Shown: positions 26,201-39,990, counted from the stretch's first letter. The stretch: 64,000 nt of DNA from Prinia subflava (GCF_021018805.1 NC_086283.1:17822162-17886161); one strand, 5' to 3'. Notes: generated by a model from the sequence alone, not told the origin. Numbers and translations are program-made.

Positions 26201-28558
26201 TTCTGGTGAAATGTATGCAGAAATGTCTCCTTTCTGACAGGTTGGCTGCCTTCTAGGGGAATCATTCCACCTCATACATAGCAGTTCTGGTGCTGGAGTT
26301 ACCATATCCACACCCCACCCCCCTGCCACTCCCAAACCTCTGCCACTGCTGACCTCACATTCCTATGGGAGGACTGGACTGAACATGGTAAAATACAATA
26401 ATTATTACAGTAACACCTGAAATTAAGACAAATACAAACTAAAAGCACTTCTAACATCAGTGTCCTATGTAAATGTCAAATTCTAAAATGTGTCATTTGT
26501 AGAGAAAATGACTCAGAAATTGAAAGAAAAGGCAAAAAGAAGAGTCAGGTTAAGTTCTTTTAAAGCCCTGTAACAGATGACAAATGTAGTTCAAATAGCA
26601 TAGGTGAAGAATGAGTCATTATTAATGACCAAGGGCTTTAGTTATTGGTGTTGAATGGAAAAAAATCATTTTGTTTGAAGCTTTATACTGGCATAGAGTG
26701 GAAATTATATGCAATCCCTGCTAAGTGCCTGATTTTACTGCTAGAAAATCCCTCTGACTGAAATGTACTTCAAAGTAAACTACTTTAGAATTTCTTTGCA
26801 CTGTTGGATACCCAACCAAAGGTCATTTTCTCTCTCTCTTTGTGCATCATTTTAGCAATTCCTAAAGTTTTTTTCTCCCCCTCTTCTGCAGCATACTTCT
26901 ATTTTTCTACACTTCAGAGGGCCTAAACTGAAAATTGGATAACTGCGTTTGAAAATGAAATGCAAAACCAGAAGCCTACAGTGATTTCAGATGAAGATGT
27001 TTATTCATTACCGACCTTTCCCTGCAAGGCACTGGACACCCCCTTGTGCCATGGAGCTCAGGAGCTGCAGAGGGGCTGCAGAGCCCCAGCCCTGTGTGGG
27101 AGCCAGAGGCTGGAGAATGGCTCTTCCCCTCCTCCCTCTCACAGCCCAATTACTCCCAAGATTTACTTTTCCCTACAGCAAATTCCCGCCCCCTGTGCCC
27201 AGTAAAAATCCTTCATCGGGGATGCTTTTTTCTTGGTGTGCTGGGATCCTCTGGCTCTAACAGCCTTCTCGCTCCCTCGGTGTGTTTTTTTCCTCTCCTG
27301 ATAATCAGAGCACTGGTACTGCACCCTGGTTAGAGCCTGAAAGGAGAGCTGCTCCCTTTGGTGTTGAACACTTCTGCTCCCAGTGATGGAGAGGAGCACT
27401 TGAAAGGCGCCGGTGTTGGGAGGGAGGCAGAGGGCTGTGCACAGGAACTAGTGGGCATGTGAGCCTTTTTTGTTACTTCAAGAGAAACCCCATCCCAAAC
27501 CTGCCAGAAAAGCTCCTCGGGGCATAAATTGGGGTACACTTCAGTGTAGGTACAGACAGCTCACAGCTCCTGCTTTGGCTGCTGCTCTGCTCAGGACACT
27601 GCAGAGCAGCCTGAACGTGACTCTGGACTGCGTATCAAAGCTGTGTGGGCACTTCTCCCTCCCCATCCACCATATACATGAGGAAGTGATGGAAACACAT
27701 GATTAAAAGCCTGTAACAGAAGATGGAACCTGAGGATCCCTCTCGGAGCAGGGCAACGGGGCTCCTGGGTCTATGAACAGACTACAGAACAGCCAAGCAG
27801 CATTAGTTGCTCTGATTTCATGATTGCTTCAAGACTCTCTCATGGACTGTTATCAGAAGAGCTAATTCAGCTGAAAATTAATGTTGCCAGTCCTCTTATC
27901 CCCGCAGAAAGGGAAGTTTGCATTATCCTTCAGTTTACCTTTGTGGCTTACACAGCACCAACACCAGCCACACCATTCCCTGGGCATGTGGCTGCTCCCT
28001 TTGGCAGCTTTCCACACTCCTCAAAAACCTGCAGTGGAAAATATCACTCCTTTTTATATTTTCCTTCTCTCGTGCACAAAGAGTGAGTAGTTTTTGAGCA
28101 GCACCTGGTGCTAAGGGAAGGGGGAAAAACCAGGAACAAAAGAACAGCCAGATGTTGTGAGAGGAGGACAGACAGGCACGTTCCAGCAATGTGGACTGAT
28201 CCAATACGTGGATTTCTTACATGTTTTTTCTTACTATTTTCAGTAACAGCAATATGACTTTTGTCTTGCAAAATGGCATCACATGTTGCAAACACAGTGT
28301 GTCCTGAGGCTCTGCAGTGTTCTTGGTGGAACACAGAACTGTGCTTACATGGATCTCTGTGCTACACTGACAGGAGGAAAAGAAAGACGAAAGAAATAGG
28401 ACAAGAGGAAAAACTCTTCAGGGCAAGCTAGTAATAAAAGAAATGTGAAGTTTTTAAACTGGCTAGGGGATCAGCATAACACCCATGAGAAACCTTTGTT
28501 CAGTTTTCAATTTCTGGTGCAGCTCCTGACCAGATCTCTTCATCTCTCAGTTCTTCCA
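23241..28558. other. Unique noncoding DNA, no gene recognised
   Basis: The stretch contains AT-rich sections (23420-23740, 25080-25400, 26370-26900) and GC-richer sections (27000-27640). Frames of up to about 96 codons overlap one another on both strands, and none is recognisable. No CR1, LTR or RNA gene was seen. Confidence 0.5.
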
Positions 28559-28574
28559 TTTTTTTTTTTTTTTT
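28559..28574. repeat. T16 homopolymer
   Basis: An uninterrupted run of T with no identifiable element attached. Confidence 0.9.
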
Positions 28575-29802
28575 GACCAAAAATGACACTGCTAACCACC
28601 TTGCCTTGTATTTGTGTTGTGGAGACTAATTTATTATTAATAGCAGAGAGGTTCAGAAGCACAATGCTGCAAGCCAGCAGAAACTCTGCTCTCCCCCCTG
28701 CACCACTCTTCATACAAAAGGAGATAAAGGGCTTGATTTCTAGCAGGAGAGCTGTGACTCTCGCAGATAAAAGTTCCCTACAGAATCAAGAAGGCACTAT
28801 TTGAAGGTATTTAGTGCTATAGCTTTCCTTACACAGCCATCTTATTCTATTTATGTAGACATAAAAGCATATTTACAGAATCCAGATTTCAATGTACTAT
28901 GAAGGGACAGGGAAAGGGATTTTAAAAGGATTTTTTTCCCCTGCTTTTTCCCCCCAAGTTTTTCCCGTAAGAGTGCCCTGGCTCTGTATCGTGCCCACAG
29001 CCATTCCTGGGGCTGCTCTTTTCTCACCTGTACCCTCAAAGAGCCATGAAATCCCACCATTCAGAACAGAGGCTCCTTGCCTCTGAAGCCAGGTGAGTTC
29101 ACCCAATAACACAGGGAGTGGATCATGACTTGAAACCTGGATTTGTCCTTAAGAAAACCATGTCTCGAGCAACAAATCAAAAATCTCTCTCAGAAAATGT
29201 ACCGTTTTCCTCTAGGCACATGTGCAAAGGAAGACAGGGAATGGAAAAAGGTAGATGCCAAGTTTCTAACTGAAGTCAGGGATACACAGTGGGACTGGCA
29301 CCTCAGCTGCACGTGTTTAATGTTTCAGATAAACCCTCTGTGGGGAGCTGGACTGCAATCATATTGGGAGCAGCACAGAGTAGGCCTGGCCAGGGGAAGG
29401 GGCTTGTCATGGAGAAAGCCAGGTGGGGAGGGGATTCTTTCAGCCCAGGCTGAGGCTCAGAAGCAGGGTTAAGGGATCATTTGGCATTTAATTGGGGTTA
29501 ATTCTGCCTTTTTGTAATTTCTTCTCATCTCTGAATAATGGTGTGAAGCTAAGTTGACCCACACAGCCACAGCTGTGGCAATTCAAACATCTAGTCAGAC
29601 TTTGGAAGTTCTGGCACTTCATCTTTCAGAAAAGTATATGAAAAAAATCCTCAAGAGGTACCAGAACTCACAAAATGTTCCAGTGTGGATGACAAGGACA
29701 GGTGAGGACACAAGGACACAGGCAGTGTCCAGGCAGTCACAGGATGTTTTGTGATACTCCAGCAAACAAGCTGAGCGCTCACAAGGACAGTGAGACCAAC
29801 TC
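28575..29802. other. Unique noncoding DNA, no gene recognised
   Basis: Frames here, for example 29143-29472 on the plus strand (109 codons), have no recognisable domain and overlap others. No repeats were seen. Confidence 0.55.
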
Positions 29803-29925
29803 TTGAAGGTGTTCAAGGTCAGGAGGGTGGATGGAGCTTTGAGCAGCCTGGACTAGTGAAAGCTGGACTAGGTGACTTTTAAAGAGCCCCTCCAACCCAA
29901 ATCCTTCTCTGAACTGATGATTCTC
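29803..29925 (+). mobile_element. CR1 LINE 3' fragment (diverged)
   Basis: The order GAAGGTGTTCAAGGTCAGGA, GGATGGAGCTTTGAGCAGCC, GGACTAGGTGACTTTTAAAG and CCCCTCCAACCCAAATCC follows the CR1 3' end in the sense direction, with many substitutions. It is short and non-coding. Confidence 0.85.
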
Positions 29926-31213
29926 CTGACCTCAGATTAGACTGTATGCGAACAAGGACGACACGGGGACCAAAGTCGAGCAAATACATCGCAGCCCTTG
30001 GTAAATGCAAACACTCCTCCTCACAGGATTTATGCCAGTTGACATTAGGATTAACTTATTTCTTAATTAGGATTACACACACTTGGCTAATACCAAATGA
30101 AAAGACATCCACTGCCTGATAAAATATGGCCCTATATGCTGTCTCACAGAGGTCCTAATGTAAGTCAGGAAAGGCTGGTGCTGAAATATGAGCTGACCTC
30201 CAGGCATCTGGGGGACTTTCTGTCCTTCAGGTGAGGTGAATGTTTTGGAAAGTAAATGATACCAACTGAAAGGCAGGTTCACGGGCAGCAGCAAGATCTG
30301 CTGTGATCCATACCTTCACAGTTCCTGGGCTGAACTCATTTCCTGTCATCAGACCTCTCGTGCCTAGAGCTGATTTGTCTTGTACCGGGGTGAAAAATGG
30401 GAAGTTGGGCACAATCCAACCCAGCGAACTCATCATGGAATTATTTCTGTAAATAATTCCTTGAAACTCGCAAGAGTGTCTGGAAAATGCCCTCTGGTTT
30501 ATATACACAGAAACGGGATTAAATCCTCCAAAAATCCACACCGCATTTTACAAAGCTTCCTGCTGGTAAAGAAGTTCATGATTTTTAATTAGTACTATGC
30601 AGACATGAAGCCAGACATGCAATGTTCAATAAACCAGTTAGTTTTTACATCAGTAATGAGTCTTAGAATATTAATGTAGGGCCTTCAGAAGTCAGAAACA
30701 GAAGAGTGAATGTTCAGTGATCCTAACATTACCTCTAGGTGCATGTGAGTAGCAGAGATATTAACAATCCCAACAGTGTAAAGTTAAAAGAAAAATATAT
30801 ATCCATGGAGGTGGAAATGTGTATTTCACATGGGTTAATATAATCAGCTGCAGGTAGATTTCAGAGGATTATTTCCAATCTTTTGAGAAGAGATTTCTTT
30901 TGTGGGCATGATAAAAATTGTTAATATGTTGCTGCTGTTTTATTCAAGGTGAAAATTTTGCTTTAATCACTTTCAAATAAATGCAAAACTCAACCATTAC
31001 TCCCTTCTAATAATACTGAAGAAAATAGTTCACACTAAATCTAACATAATGAACACAGCATGTTCATAGAGAACTGAGTGTTCTGAGCTTAAGTCCCCTT
31101 TAATCCATAATTCCTTTGGAACTACATATTACATCCACATGAATACCAAAGAGGTTTATGATTAATGTTATTTTAATGAATAATAAAAAAATTGATGATG
31201 ATTTACACAGAGG
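29926..31213. other. Unique noncoding DNA, nothing recognised
   Basis: The part after about 30590 is AT-rich and free of long frames. No gene or repeat family was recognised. Confidence 0.55.
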
Positions 31214-31228
31214 TTTTTTTGTTTTTTT

Positions 31229-31271
<43 letters not shown>

Positions 31272-31296
31272 TTTTTTGTTTTTTGTTTTTTGTTTT
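31214..31296. repeat. Long T-rich simple repeat with G interruptions
   Basis: About 83 bases of almost pure T, broken by single G bases in a roughly 7-base rhythm (GTTTTTT) at both ends and a long uninterrupted central run. Such tracts are error-prone in sequencing, so the stated length may not be exact. Confidence 0.95.
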
Positions 31297-31557
31297 GCGT
31301 AAAGGTTTGTTGGTTATAGACTCTAGCACATATAAAACAGACCCCTACAACCTGGTTGGGGTGGAAATGTTTTTGCCAAAGCTTCCGGGCAATGTGAGCA
31401 AGCAGCTGAGCTGAGCTGGGAATCGCTGTGGGCTCTGACAGGCCCCAAGTACTCCCTGAATCCCTCCCTCACCTGGGCTGTGCTGAGGAACTCAGGAGAA
31501 GTGGTTGTGCAAGGTTGAATGGCTGGGCCTCATTCTCCCCGTGCACTGGTGTGTCTC

Positions 31558-31656
31558 CAGAATTCCGGAATCACAGAATTCCACAATTCCAGAACACCAG
31601 AATCCCAGAATTCCAGAATTCCAGTACTCCAGAACTCCATAATTCCAGAATCCCAG
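31558..31656. repeat. Degenerate 9-10-bp tandem array (CCAGAATTC-like)
   Basis: About ten variable copies of a CCAGAATTC/CCAGAATCC word follow one another with copies of 8 to 10 bases. Repeated GAATTC sites result, and shadow frames on both strands gain repetitive peptides. It is a small, decayed minisatellite. Confidence 0.9.
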
Positions 31657-33677
31657 CCTAGCACATCACTTGGATGCATCCCCCAGGGCAGGGAGGAGGG
31701 GTCCAGGCTCTGGCCCTGGAGCAAGACCCTCAGCTGCTCCCAGTGCCACCAAGGTCACTGGCAGTGAGTCACGGCAGCACAGCAAACAGCAGCAAAGCCA
31801 CAGACAGTGTGATTTCCAAAAATAATGGGCAGTCAGAGAGATGCCATTCTAAGAGGGGCTGGAGTTTGCAGTCCCCCAGCACAGCTCCAGCTCCAGTACA
31901 ACTCCAGCTCTGCTGGATCAGCCAGCTCTGGGGCAGCCTCTGAGGCTGTCCCAGAAATGCTCTGAGCACAGAGAGGATTACAGGGACTGCTATCTCTGGG
32001 CTGTAGCTCTCATCCTCTCTCTGTGCAGAGCTGCAGTGCTGCTGCCTCTTACCCTTCTGCTCTGAGACCTTGGCCATATCTCTTTGGCTCATCTTTCCAA
32101 GGAAGCCAAGGAAGTGGAAGAAGGGCTGTGGAGCAGTGATAGCACAGCATAAGTCTGTCTATACTGTATCCAAATAACCTATTAATGAAAACCCTTTGGC
32201 AGCTGTTTAAGTGCTGTGAGTATGGAAATGTCTGCAGTCAGAACTCTGTGGGATCCCTTCCTGAAAATGTCATCACCATGTTATAATTAAAATAACATCC
32301 TTTCCATGCCAGCTATCTTTATTAGGTACCAAACACTGAACCTCTTCCCAAATCACTGGGGTGCAAATTATTTTTCAAAAACATTTCAGGAGCTGATAAC
32401 CATAAGCTTTCATGCTGGAATGAACTTTTCCAGGGATAACCATTATGTTCCTTTTCTCAGGCTCCATGCTATGCTGGAGACTTCTGACTCATTGCCAGAA
32501 CCTGACTGGATACTAGAGCTCCTTTTCTGGACTTGAAGGTTGGTAGACCCTAGATCATATTCCATAATGATAATTTTTTTGTCACTTTGATTAAGCAAAG
32601 AAAAACAGCCACTGCAATTCCTCCCAGGGGAACTTCAAAATGAAGGTTTGGTCCAAGAAAGACATTGCAACCAGGGAAGGTATGAGCTGGATGTGAATGC
32701 CCACCTAAATTAACTCAAGTGCTACAATTTACTGTAAAATAACTAATTAATCGTTCATGTTTTAGTGTGCAACAATGGAAGTTTCTCACAGGAGGAAAGA
32801 TAAGTGTTTTCTGCTTTCCCACACATCTGTCCAGAATTGAGATTTAGGCCAAATCCTGTGTCTTGCTTCTATCAACCCATTTCCAATGCTGACATGTTGA
32901 TAGAGTTCATTACTTCAGAAGGAAAGAGTAGCAGCCCATAAAAGCTGTACTCCTACTCACAGCTGGCATTTGATTCCCTGAAGTTCCTCCCAGCCAGCCA
33001 AGGGATGCCCAAGCTGCTCACCTCTCTAGTGAGAGAACTGGAAACATCCCTCTCAGGACCAAGTGTGGTGAGGCAGAGCCAGGGGCAGAATTCCCGAGTC
33101 CTCTTCCATAAAACAAAGACCTCTGAAGGATTCTGAATCGCCAACCTTGAACTAGAGCAGCTATTTAACCAGAGGTGTGCCACACAAAACAGAACCAAAA
33201 GGGCTGACAGCAGCTCTTGCTCTGCTTTCCCTCCTGTGTGTTAATCACAGTGACCTTCAGTGGCTTCCTTTGGCACAAGGAGCCCTGCACAGGTGGCAGA
33301 GAGCTCCTGGGAAGGGACAGCTGTCCCCATGCACTGTCTGTGCTTTGGGAAAGTCACAGGGTGTCTGAGGGACAGGAGCTGCACAGGGTCCCCCACAGGC
33401 CATGGACCTCATCAGCTGGCTGCTCACACCCAGCCCAATGCTAAAGTTCTGTTTATTTGGACTAAATGTGCTTGAAGAGCAACAGTGTAAAGATAAAGTC
33501 TATGTGAGTGTCATACATTTAAAAAAGATGACCTGAAGTCTTGGAGAAGATAACAGAGTGTATAAAGTCTTCATATTCTCACTTTCCACAGAGCTCATAA
33601 ACTCTGCGAAAGACCATGGGTGAACAGATGCTTTCAGAGAAGATAAATGCACCAGTGGAGTTACTCCACTGCCTTTC
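31657..33677. other. Unique noncoding DNA, no gene recognised
   Basis: A GC-richer first part (31660-32100) is followed by ordinary DNA. Short overlapping frames only. Confidence 0.55.
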
Positions 33678-33775
33678 AAAAGAACAAACAAACAACAACA
33701 ATAACAAAAACCCCAAACCCCTCAAAACAACAACAAATAACCCCCAAACAAACAAACAAACTCAAAACATCCAAA
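33678..33775. repeat. A-rich (CAAA/CAA)n simple repeat
   Basis: An interrupted array of CAAA, CAACAA and AAACCCC words. It could be the decayed A-rich tail of a retroposed sequence or a plain simple repeat. No source element was recognised upstream. Confidence 0.85.
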
Positions 33776-36750
33776 CTCCACTGATGTAGCCAATGAAGTA
33801 TTCAACCTTCTTCTCTTCTGATATAATCAACCTCAGTGGTGCTGGGTTTTTGCCTTTCACCTGTATAAACATATTTTAAGCCAAACAGCTGAGACTGAAG
33901 GGGTACCTAAACCCACACCATGGATCAGTGGCTAGCCAATAATTCCTGCTCCCATGTCTGAGCCATGGCTTCTCTCTGCTCGTCTCCTCAGGTGCCCCTG
34001 ACCTCTCTCCCCACATCCCTGTGCCCTCTGTGCTGCAGGAGCATCCCTCAGCCTGTGCTCCCCCAGCTTGTCTGGGCAGCCTAGAGTAGATGGTTCCACA
34101 GACAGGGACAAGTCCCTGTGGCCAGCCACATCCTTCCACAGGACATGGAGAGCTGCAAACAAACAAGCAAAACACACACTGGCACTCTCAAAGGCAACTG
34201 CAGTTTGGAGGCTTTTAATCCAATTTCACAGGCTGAACATCCTCAGTATTTGTTGGAGGTAATGACCATGCCCTCCCTCCTTTCCAAATAAGCACATGAT
34301 ATTGGTCAAACTTTCCCCACCCCCTTTCCCCATGCATTCTGCAAGACCTTGCACAACTAAATGCCTACTGAAATAATTACAAAGTATTTTCATAGTAGGA
34401 ATTTTATATTCTACAATTCAGTCTATGTTCTGTCAACCATCTACGATGCAGAACACAATGTAGTCTGCAGGAAACAAGAGCCTCCCTTGCTGAGCAGCAC
34501 TCTAGCATCAGTTTACCCTGGATTTTCTGAGGGCATCTCAGACCATCAGACTGGAGAATATTTAATTCTGAAAATACATCTTATTGTAACTTTTATATTG
34601 CCACTTAAGTTATTTGGCCCTCTTCCAGTTTTTTAAATTACCTCAGTTTTCTAGAGCAATTCAGGTACTTAATAAACAAAATGCCATTTCAGAACCGCAC
34701 AGGATCACAGTGCATATCTGCTAATAAGGTCAAAGCCATCCTTCAGAAACTCAGGCAAGCACACCCCAGAATGGCTTTTCCTGCTAAAAAAAACCACAAC
34801 AAAACCAAAAACTGGACCACATTTTGTTGCAACTAAATGTTTAAAACTCTTGTTCTCGGTGTTTAGAACCATAAAAAATACATAAATGCTAAGGGAGACA
34901 AGCAAGCAAACAGACTGTGTGTGCTGGATGACCTCATTATTCCGCTGTGACCAGCTGGAAACCTGCTGGTTTGCAGCCAGCCCCTCTCGTGCCAGTGAGA
35001 ACAGTGAGGAGCTGATCCCAGTGTCTGCTGGGTGGGCTGGGAGAGCTGGAAACTGAGTTTCGCAGTGGATTTGGTTCTTCTTAAAGGGGTTGTGTCCTTC
35101 CCTGTAGAGCAAAGAGCAAGACATTTGCCTCGCTCTCTCTCACTAACAAATAGCTGAGAACTCTCCTGGTTTCCCACATATCTCTAGTCTGGCCTTCCAA
35201 ACACTGTCTGGGCTACTACAGTTACTGCCAGCTCCAGAAATACCATTTGTAACAGACAAACATCAGAAGTTTCTATTTTATCAGCACCAATTTCTGCACT
35301 GGTGTTTCACCTTCAGAGTTTTGCTATAATCTTTGCCACAATCACGTTTTAGCATCTGCTGTGTCAGCATCATGTTTCAGCATCAGCATTTAACCATCAG
35401 CTGTTCCACCATATGGCACAAGAAGCATCAGCAAGGCAGCCCTCACAGCACATCCGAGCAAACAGAAAGCACTTGTAATTCCCCTCCATCCCCCCATTAC
35501 CCTCTCCTGTGCCACCACCACCTTTCCCTGTGACAATGCTGCCTTTATCCTTTTTTCCATGAAGAAACAGCATTCTGCAGAGAATTAAAAACAAAACAAA
35601 CCCAAACAACTTAGTTCCTCTAGGCAAATTTGCAGGAGCCTCTCCTGTGATCTGATTTTCCTGTGAGATTCACTGAAGCATTTTTAAAGTCCTGTGCTAT
35701 AAGAGCAAACTCAGGGTCACTGCCTGTCATGCTTTTAATCGTGGCTGCCATTTGGCATGGGAGCTTCCCAGCAGAGTGACAGGAAGCCTCCTGGAGATCT
35801 GGACTGAATTTCCAACTAATGCAGTCTTTTACTACCTTGGGGGATAAATTTAGGACACCCTTTAGACTAAACTTCTTCAGAAGGACCCAATTTATTTCAC
35901 AAATGTTCAGTGTGCAGGGCAGGATGGTTGAAGGGAGCACCATTTGCACAACTGCCCTGGTGACTGGGAATCATTTTAGGCTGACATTGAAATGCTGGAT
36001 GGGTACAGAAGTCTGGGAGGAGACAGGCATTATGAAGGTGATTCAGGAGCCTTGCTATCCTGATAGTCACATCATGTACAATCAACAATTTCAGATGGTA
36101 TTTAACCCCCAACAAATGCCAGCAAACATTTCTGGGGGGCTGCACTCTGCAAAACTGAAGTGGGATTTAACTCATGACCAAACAAATCTGATGTCTGGTT
36201 TGCTTACAAGCAATTATGGCTCAAAGTTTGTTCCTGGTAAAGAGTGACATTTTTCCACCTCATTGTAGAATTTGACAAATGCAAATTTTGTAGGCTTCAC
36301 TCTGAGTGTGAAATTCTCCAGCACGGTGCCTGTTTATAGAAAGCTGTAGCTAGTAAGATATCTTTAAGAAAAATGCAGCAGAAAGGGAATTAAATGAGAC
36401 ACAAGGCTTTTCACCATTGTGGTCAGAGTCTAATCACTCCTTCCCATGCTTTGAAGAACAGTCAGTGTGAATCAGTAGTTCTCCATTTTATAGATATTGA
36501 GGGAAAATGTTGATCTCTGGAAACCACTCAGGAGCAGAGAACCACATGACCAAATAAGGAGAGAACTGACAAAGCCCATGAAGGGAAGGACAGCTTTACC
36601 TGGCCTATGGTGGTGCTAGGCACAGTTAGCAATGCCATGGGCACCATTGCCAGCAACTATAAGGAGGGAGACCAGTATAAAAACTGTCAGAATTTGCTCC
36701 TTTGTATTATCATCTTGTCAACTATGCAACAATCTTATTTAGAAACAGAG
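33776..36750. other. Unique noncoding DNA, no gene recognised
   Basis: The 142-codon frame at 35819-36247 (plus) is open through ordinary-looking DNA. It has no domain I know, no signal peptide and no splice-site context that would argue for an exon. The segment at 35333-35420 is locally repetitive for CAGCATC words. No transposons were recognised. Confidence 0.5.
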
Positions 36751-36810
36751 AATCACAGAATGACTTGGGTTGGAAGGAGTCCTAAAGATCACCTGTTCCC
36801 ATCCTCCAAT
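36751..36810 (-). mobile_element. CR1 LINE 3' scrap
   Basis: About 60 bases reading AATCACAGAATGACTTGGGT, GGAAGGAGTCCTAAAGATCA and CCTGTTCCCATCC match the reversed extreme 3' end of CR1. Confidence 0.8.
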
Positions 36811-39079
36811 TTAATTGATTCAGAGTTTTGGATCAGAAAATCTGAATTTTTAGCAGTAATAAATAACCAGTAAGAACCTGGCTGACAGCATGGTGGTATC
36901 TAAAGCACCATTTTTCATGAAAGAAGTGTCTGATCAAGTTGCTGGAAGGAAGACCCCATGGAGCTGGGACCTCAGTACAGGTGTGGAGATGTCCAGAGCA
37001 GAACAAAAGTGTCTGCCTTGTGCAGGTGTAGCTCAGTGGAAATTGAGATTACCTGTGTAGGTTCCGTGTCATTATCAGGCATCACGACATTCCTTCTGTG
37101 TGGACTGGCTGGGTGAAGGATGGCCACAGCTTCTCTCCCAAAAAAGCCTCCCCAGACTCCATAGTGACTGCCAGGCTCTCAGCCGTGCTTCCCAAGGAGA
37201 AAATTCTGCCACACCAGTCAGCTCCTGACTCACCCTCACCATGGGGATTACAGGGATTTGCCACTCAAGTGCCTTCAGAACCAGTTCATTCCATGATTTC
37301 TGGAATGCACCCTGCTATCCCAGGGAATGGGGGAAAATCCTGGCAGCATGTCATCAGTGGCTATTTTCATCTAATTTAAGGGTCTGTTTTATCTGTGAAT
37401 AGCTCCCTAACGAGGCAAAGATTCTCCACACCTAGAAACACTTTTTTACTGTAAAATACTGTATTTTCTTTCCATAAATATGAATCCACTGTGCTTTCCA
37501 GCCAACAGAAGCTTTTGTAACCAGCAGAGCCTGCATCTGCACTGCTAATCACTCCAACCTTGTAAATTGTAAACAGGTCTCTCACAAAGCCACAAGTAAC
37601 ACTTCCAGCTGTAATGCTATTAACCTAATCCCTGGTAGTTATTACAGAAACTCATGACACACAGCTTAGCAGATACCAGAAAATACAGTTTTTCCTCAGT
37701 AAAGTTGGAGCTGATCTTTGAATGTTAGGAGCATTATTAAAAGCAGCTGAATTAAAACGTTGAAAGTTGAAGCTTCTAAAGCTTTGATGCCCAGATGTAA
37801 AAAGGACCGTATCAACTTTCCTGGGGCATAAAGATAATGACAGGGGAGCACATTCCCTGTTTATATCTCTATGTCTTCCCTGAGAAACGTGGGGCAAAAT
37901 CAAGGCCAGCCTAAGTCAGAAGATAATGACACTTTAAATCATATTATGTTAAGCATGTTTGTAGATTCCAATTTATTCTGAGAAACTTCTGGATTGCTGT
38001 TACAATGCAAAGGCACAAAAAAAAGTAGATGGAAACAGGACTTAACTTATCCCAGTGCTGCTGAACATGTCTATGATTGCCACACATGTGTATGGTCCTA
38101 AAAATAATTGCCTTGAAACAATTAAATCTCACACATTTCCAGGGGTGCAAAGATATCATCCAATCAGTTCTACTGTAGAAAACTTCAGGAAAGGTATTTC
38201 CTGTGGCCTTTCATGGAAACTTTGTTTTTGTTGGGTTTAATGCTTTTCTTCCACTAAATTAAATTACTTTAGACTGAAAGTTCTCTGTTTGCCTTTTTTC
38301 TGGGGAGCTGCAAACTCCCACAGACAAAATTCTTGGCAGTCTATCTGCAGAAGAAGACTGGAAGCCTCACAGATGTGATGTGAAAAACAAGGATTATTTC
38401 AGAGATAAATAATAATACAACCTGTTCCTACACCATTCACTCATGCAGGCTCCACTCTCCCTGGGGCCAGCTCCTTGAAGAAACATTTTGAAGCTCCATC
38501 CCCAAAAGCCTGAGCAGCACTGTGCGACACAGGGGAGCTCCTGCTGTGGGTGTGAGATGTGAGATGCTTCACACACCGAGCGTGGGTTTGGCTGTCAGAG
38601 TTTCCCTGGGTCAGCCATCCTGCCTTTCAGGCTGCCAGGCTTTGGGATGAGCTCTGGTGCGAGGCGCACAGCCCTGCTTTGCTGGCTGAGCTGTCTCAGG
38701 AGGGATATGTGTCTTCTCCCAGCTGCAGGATCCAATTCCAGCCCAGAGTGAGGTCAGGCTGGAGGACAAGGGCAGGGAGCAGCAGGAGTGATGCTCACAA
38801 GGGGAACACCAGGATGGTTCAGGGCGTGACACAGCTCTGGCAGCAAATCCTGCCCCAAGCCAGACTCCAGACCTCCCAGTATAAATTCTCAATATTTCCC
38901 AGCACCTGACTGAGCCCAGCAGAGAGAACACAAGGAGGAGAGAGCCAGGAGAGCTCTCAAACCTCTGCCGTGCCCCGCACCCCGACTCTCCAGAAATCCC
39001 AACACCATCATGCTCCAAAAATGAGGCATTTAGTTCTGGAAAGGGGCCCACAGAAGAGGTTTCCCTCCAGAAAAGGAAG
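36811..39079. other. Unique noncoding DNA, no gene recognised
   Basis: There is a GC-richer patch at 38430-39000 with overlapping frames on both strands, the longest 146 codons on the minus strand at 38611-39051. It lacks CpG enrichment, so it is not a CpG-island promoter. Nothing was recognised. Confidence 0.5.
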
Positions 39080-39990
39080 GAACATTCCTGTAATTTTAAA
39101 TTAAAGTGTGCAATTACTGTTCTTTATTGTTGCCAGTTAAAAGAGATTTGCTACAGTTGCTTACATACACGTATAGGAGCTGGGAGAAAGCAGCAGATTC
39201 TATAAGAAGATTTCCTCCTGAGAGGTGTGAATTTCACAATAGCAATAAAAATGTTTGCTACAGAGTGAGAGCTATGATTTAAACACAGACAAATGCTTAT
39301 TTCCCTTCTGATAGCATTTTCCTCGGTTCTTCCTGACACATATAAATACGCTACTTGGGAAAAAAGACCTGGAATATTATTTTAAGATAAGATAGTACAG
39401 CTTCATAGTAATTAAGTCAAACTCTTTTTTCTACAAGAAGAAGTGAGCACGTTTCCATGGTAATTCTTTTCTTACCTTTTAAGACAAAGGACAGCTTAGA
39501 GCTACAGAATTAAGTCATTTTCATCCCTTTCTTCTCATCCTTAACAGAAGCTCTTTCTGTTTTAAACCATCAAAGGTTCATCTTTTCTGATAAATCTAGC
39601 TTCAATATCAATTGCTAATGCAAATTTACACTAAATATTTAATGATTTTGAAATTGAAGGCATACAAAGAGTTAATGAAAATACCAACTCCTCGTTTTTC
39701 TCGAGCCAAATAATTTCAGGTTAGCATTGGAAGAAGGGTGGGGGTGGCACAAGTCTCACTGAAAGAATTTTACCTAATTATCAAGTTATTCCAAGGCACA
39801 ACTTCAGAGAGTTAATTGGCACTGCAGTAACGACAAATTTGGCCCAATGTAAATTCATCTCTTCTCCATTGTTAGGACTGCTCGAAAGAATGTTTTTGTA
39901 ACCTATTTCTGAATCCAACCATGGTATTTCATTATGATTTTCTTTTGATTCTGTTACCATGTGAACAGTGAAATACACATAACCACAGCT
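39080..39990. other. AT-rich region, candidate conserved noncoding DNA
   Basis: The stretch is AT-rich and poor in long frames. It contains many TTAAT/ATTA cores, GATAAGATA (GATA-type) near 39384 and a perfect octamer ATGCAAAT at 39618-39625. Several CpGs are kept in the AT-rich text (ACACGTATAG, AATACGCTAC, TCTCGAGCC). This is suggestive of a regulatory element, but unproven. Confidence 0.28.

Noticed and set aside
35819..36247. 142-codon plus-strand frame considered as a possible gene
   Set aside because: It has no domain, signal or splice context that I recognise. Its length is within what a 64-kb noncoding window gives.
38430..39000. GC-richer patch considered as a CpG-island promoter
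   Set aside because: CpG dinucleotides are not enriched there, and no initiator or first-exon structure is visible.
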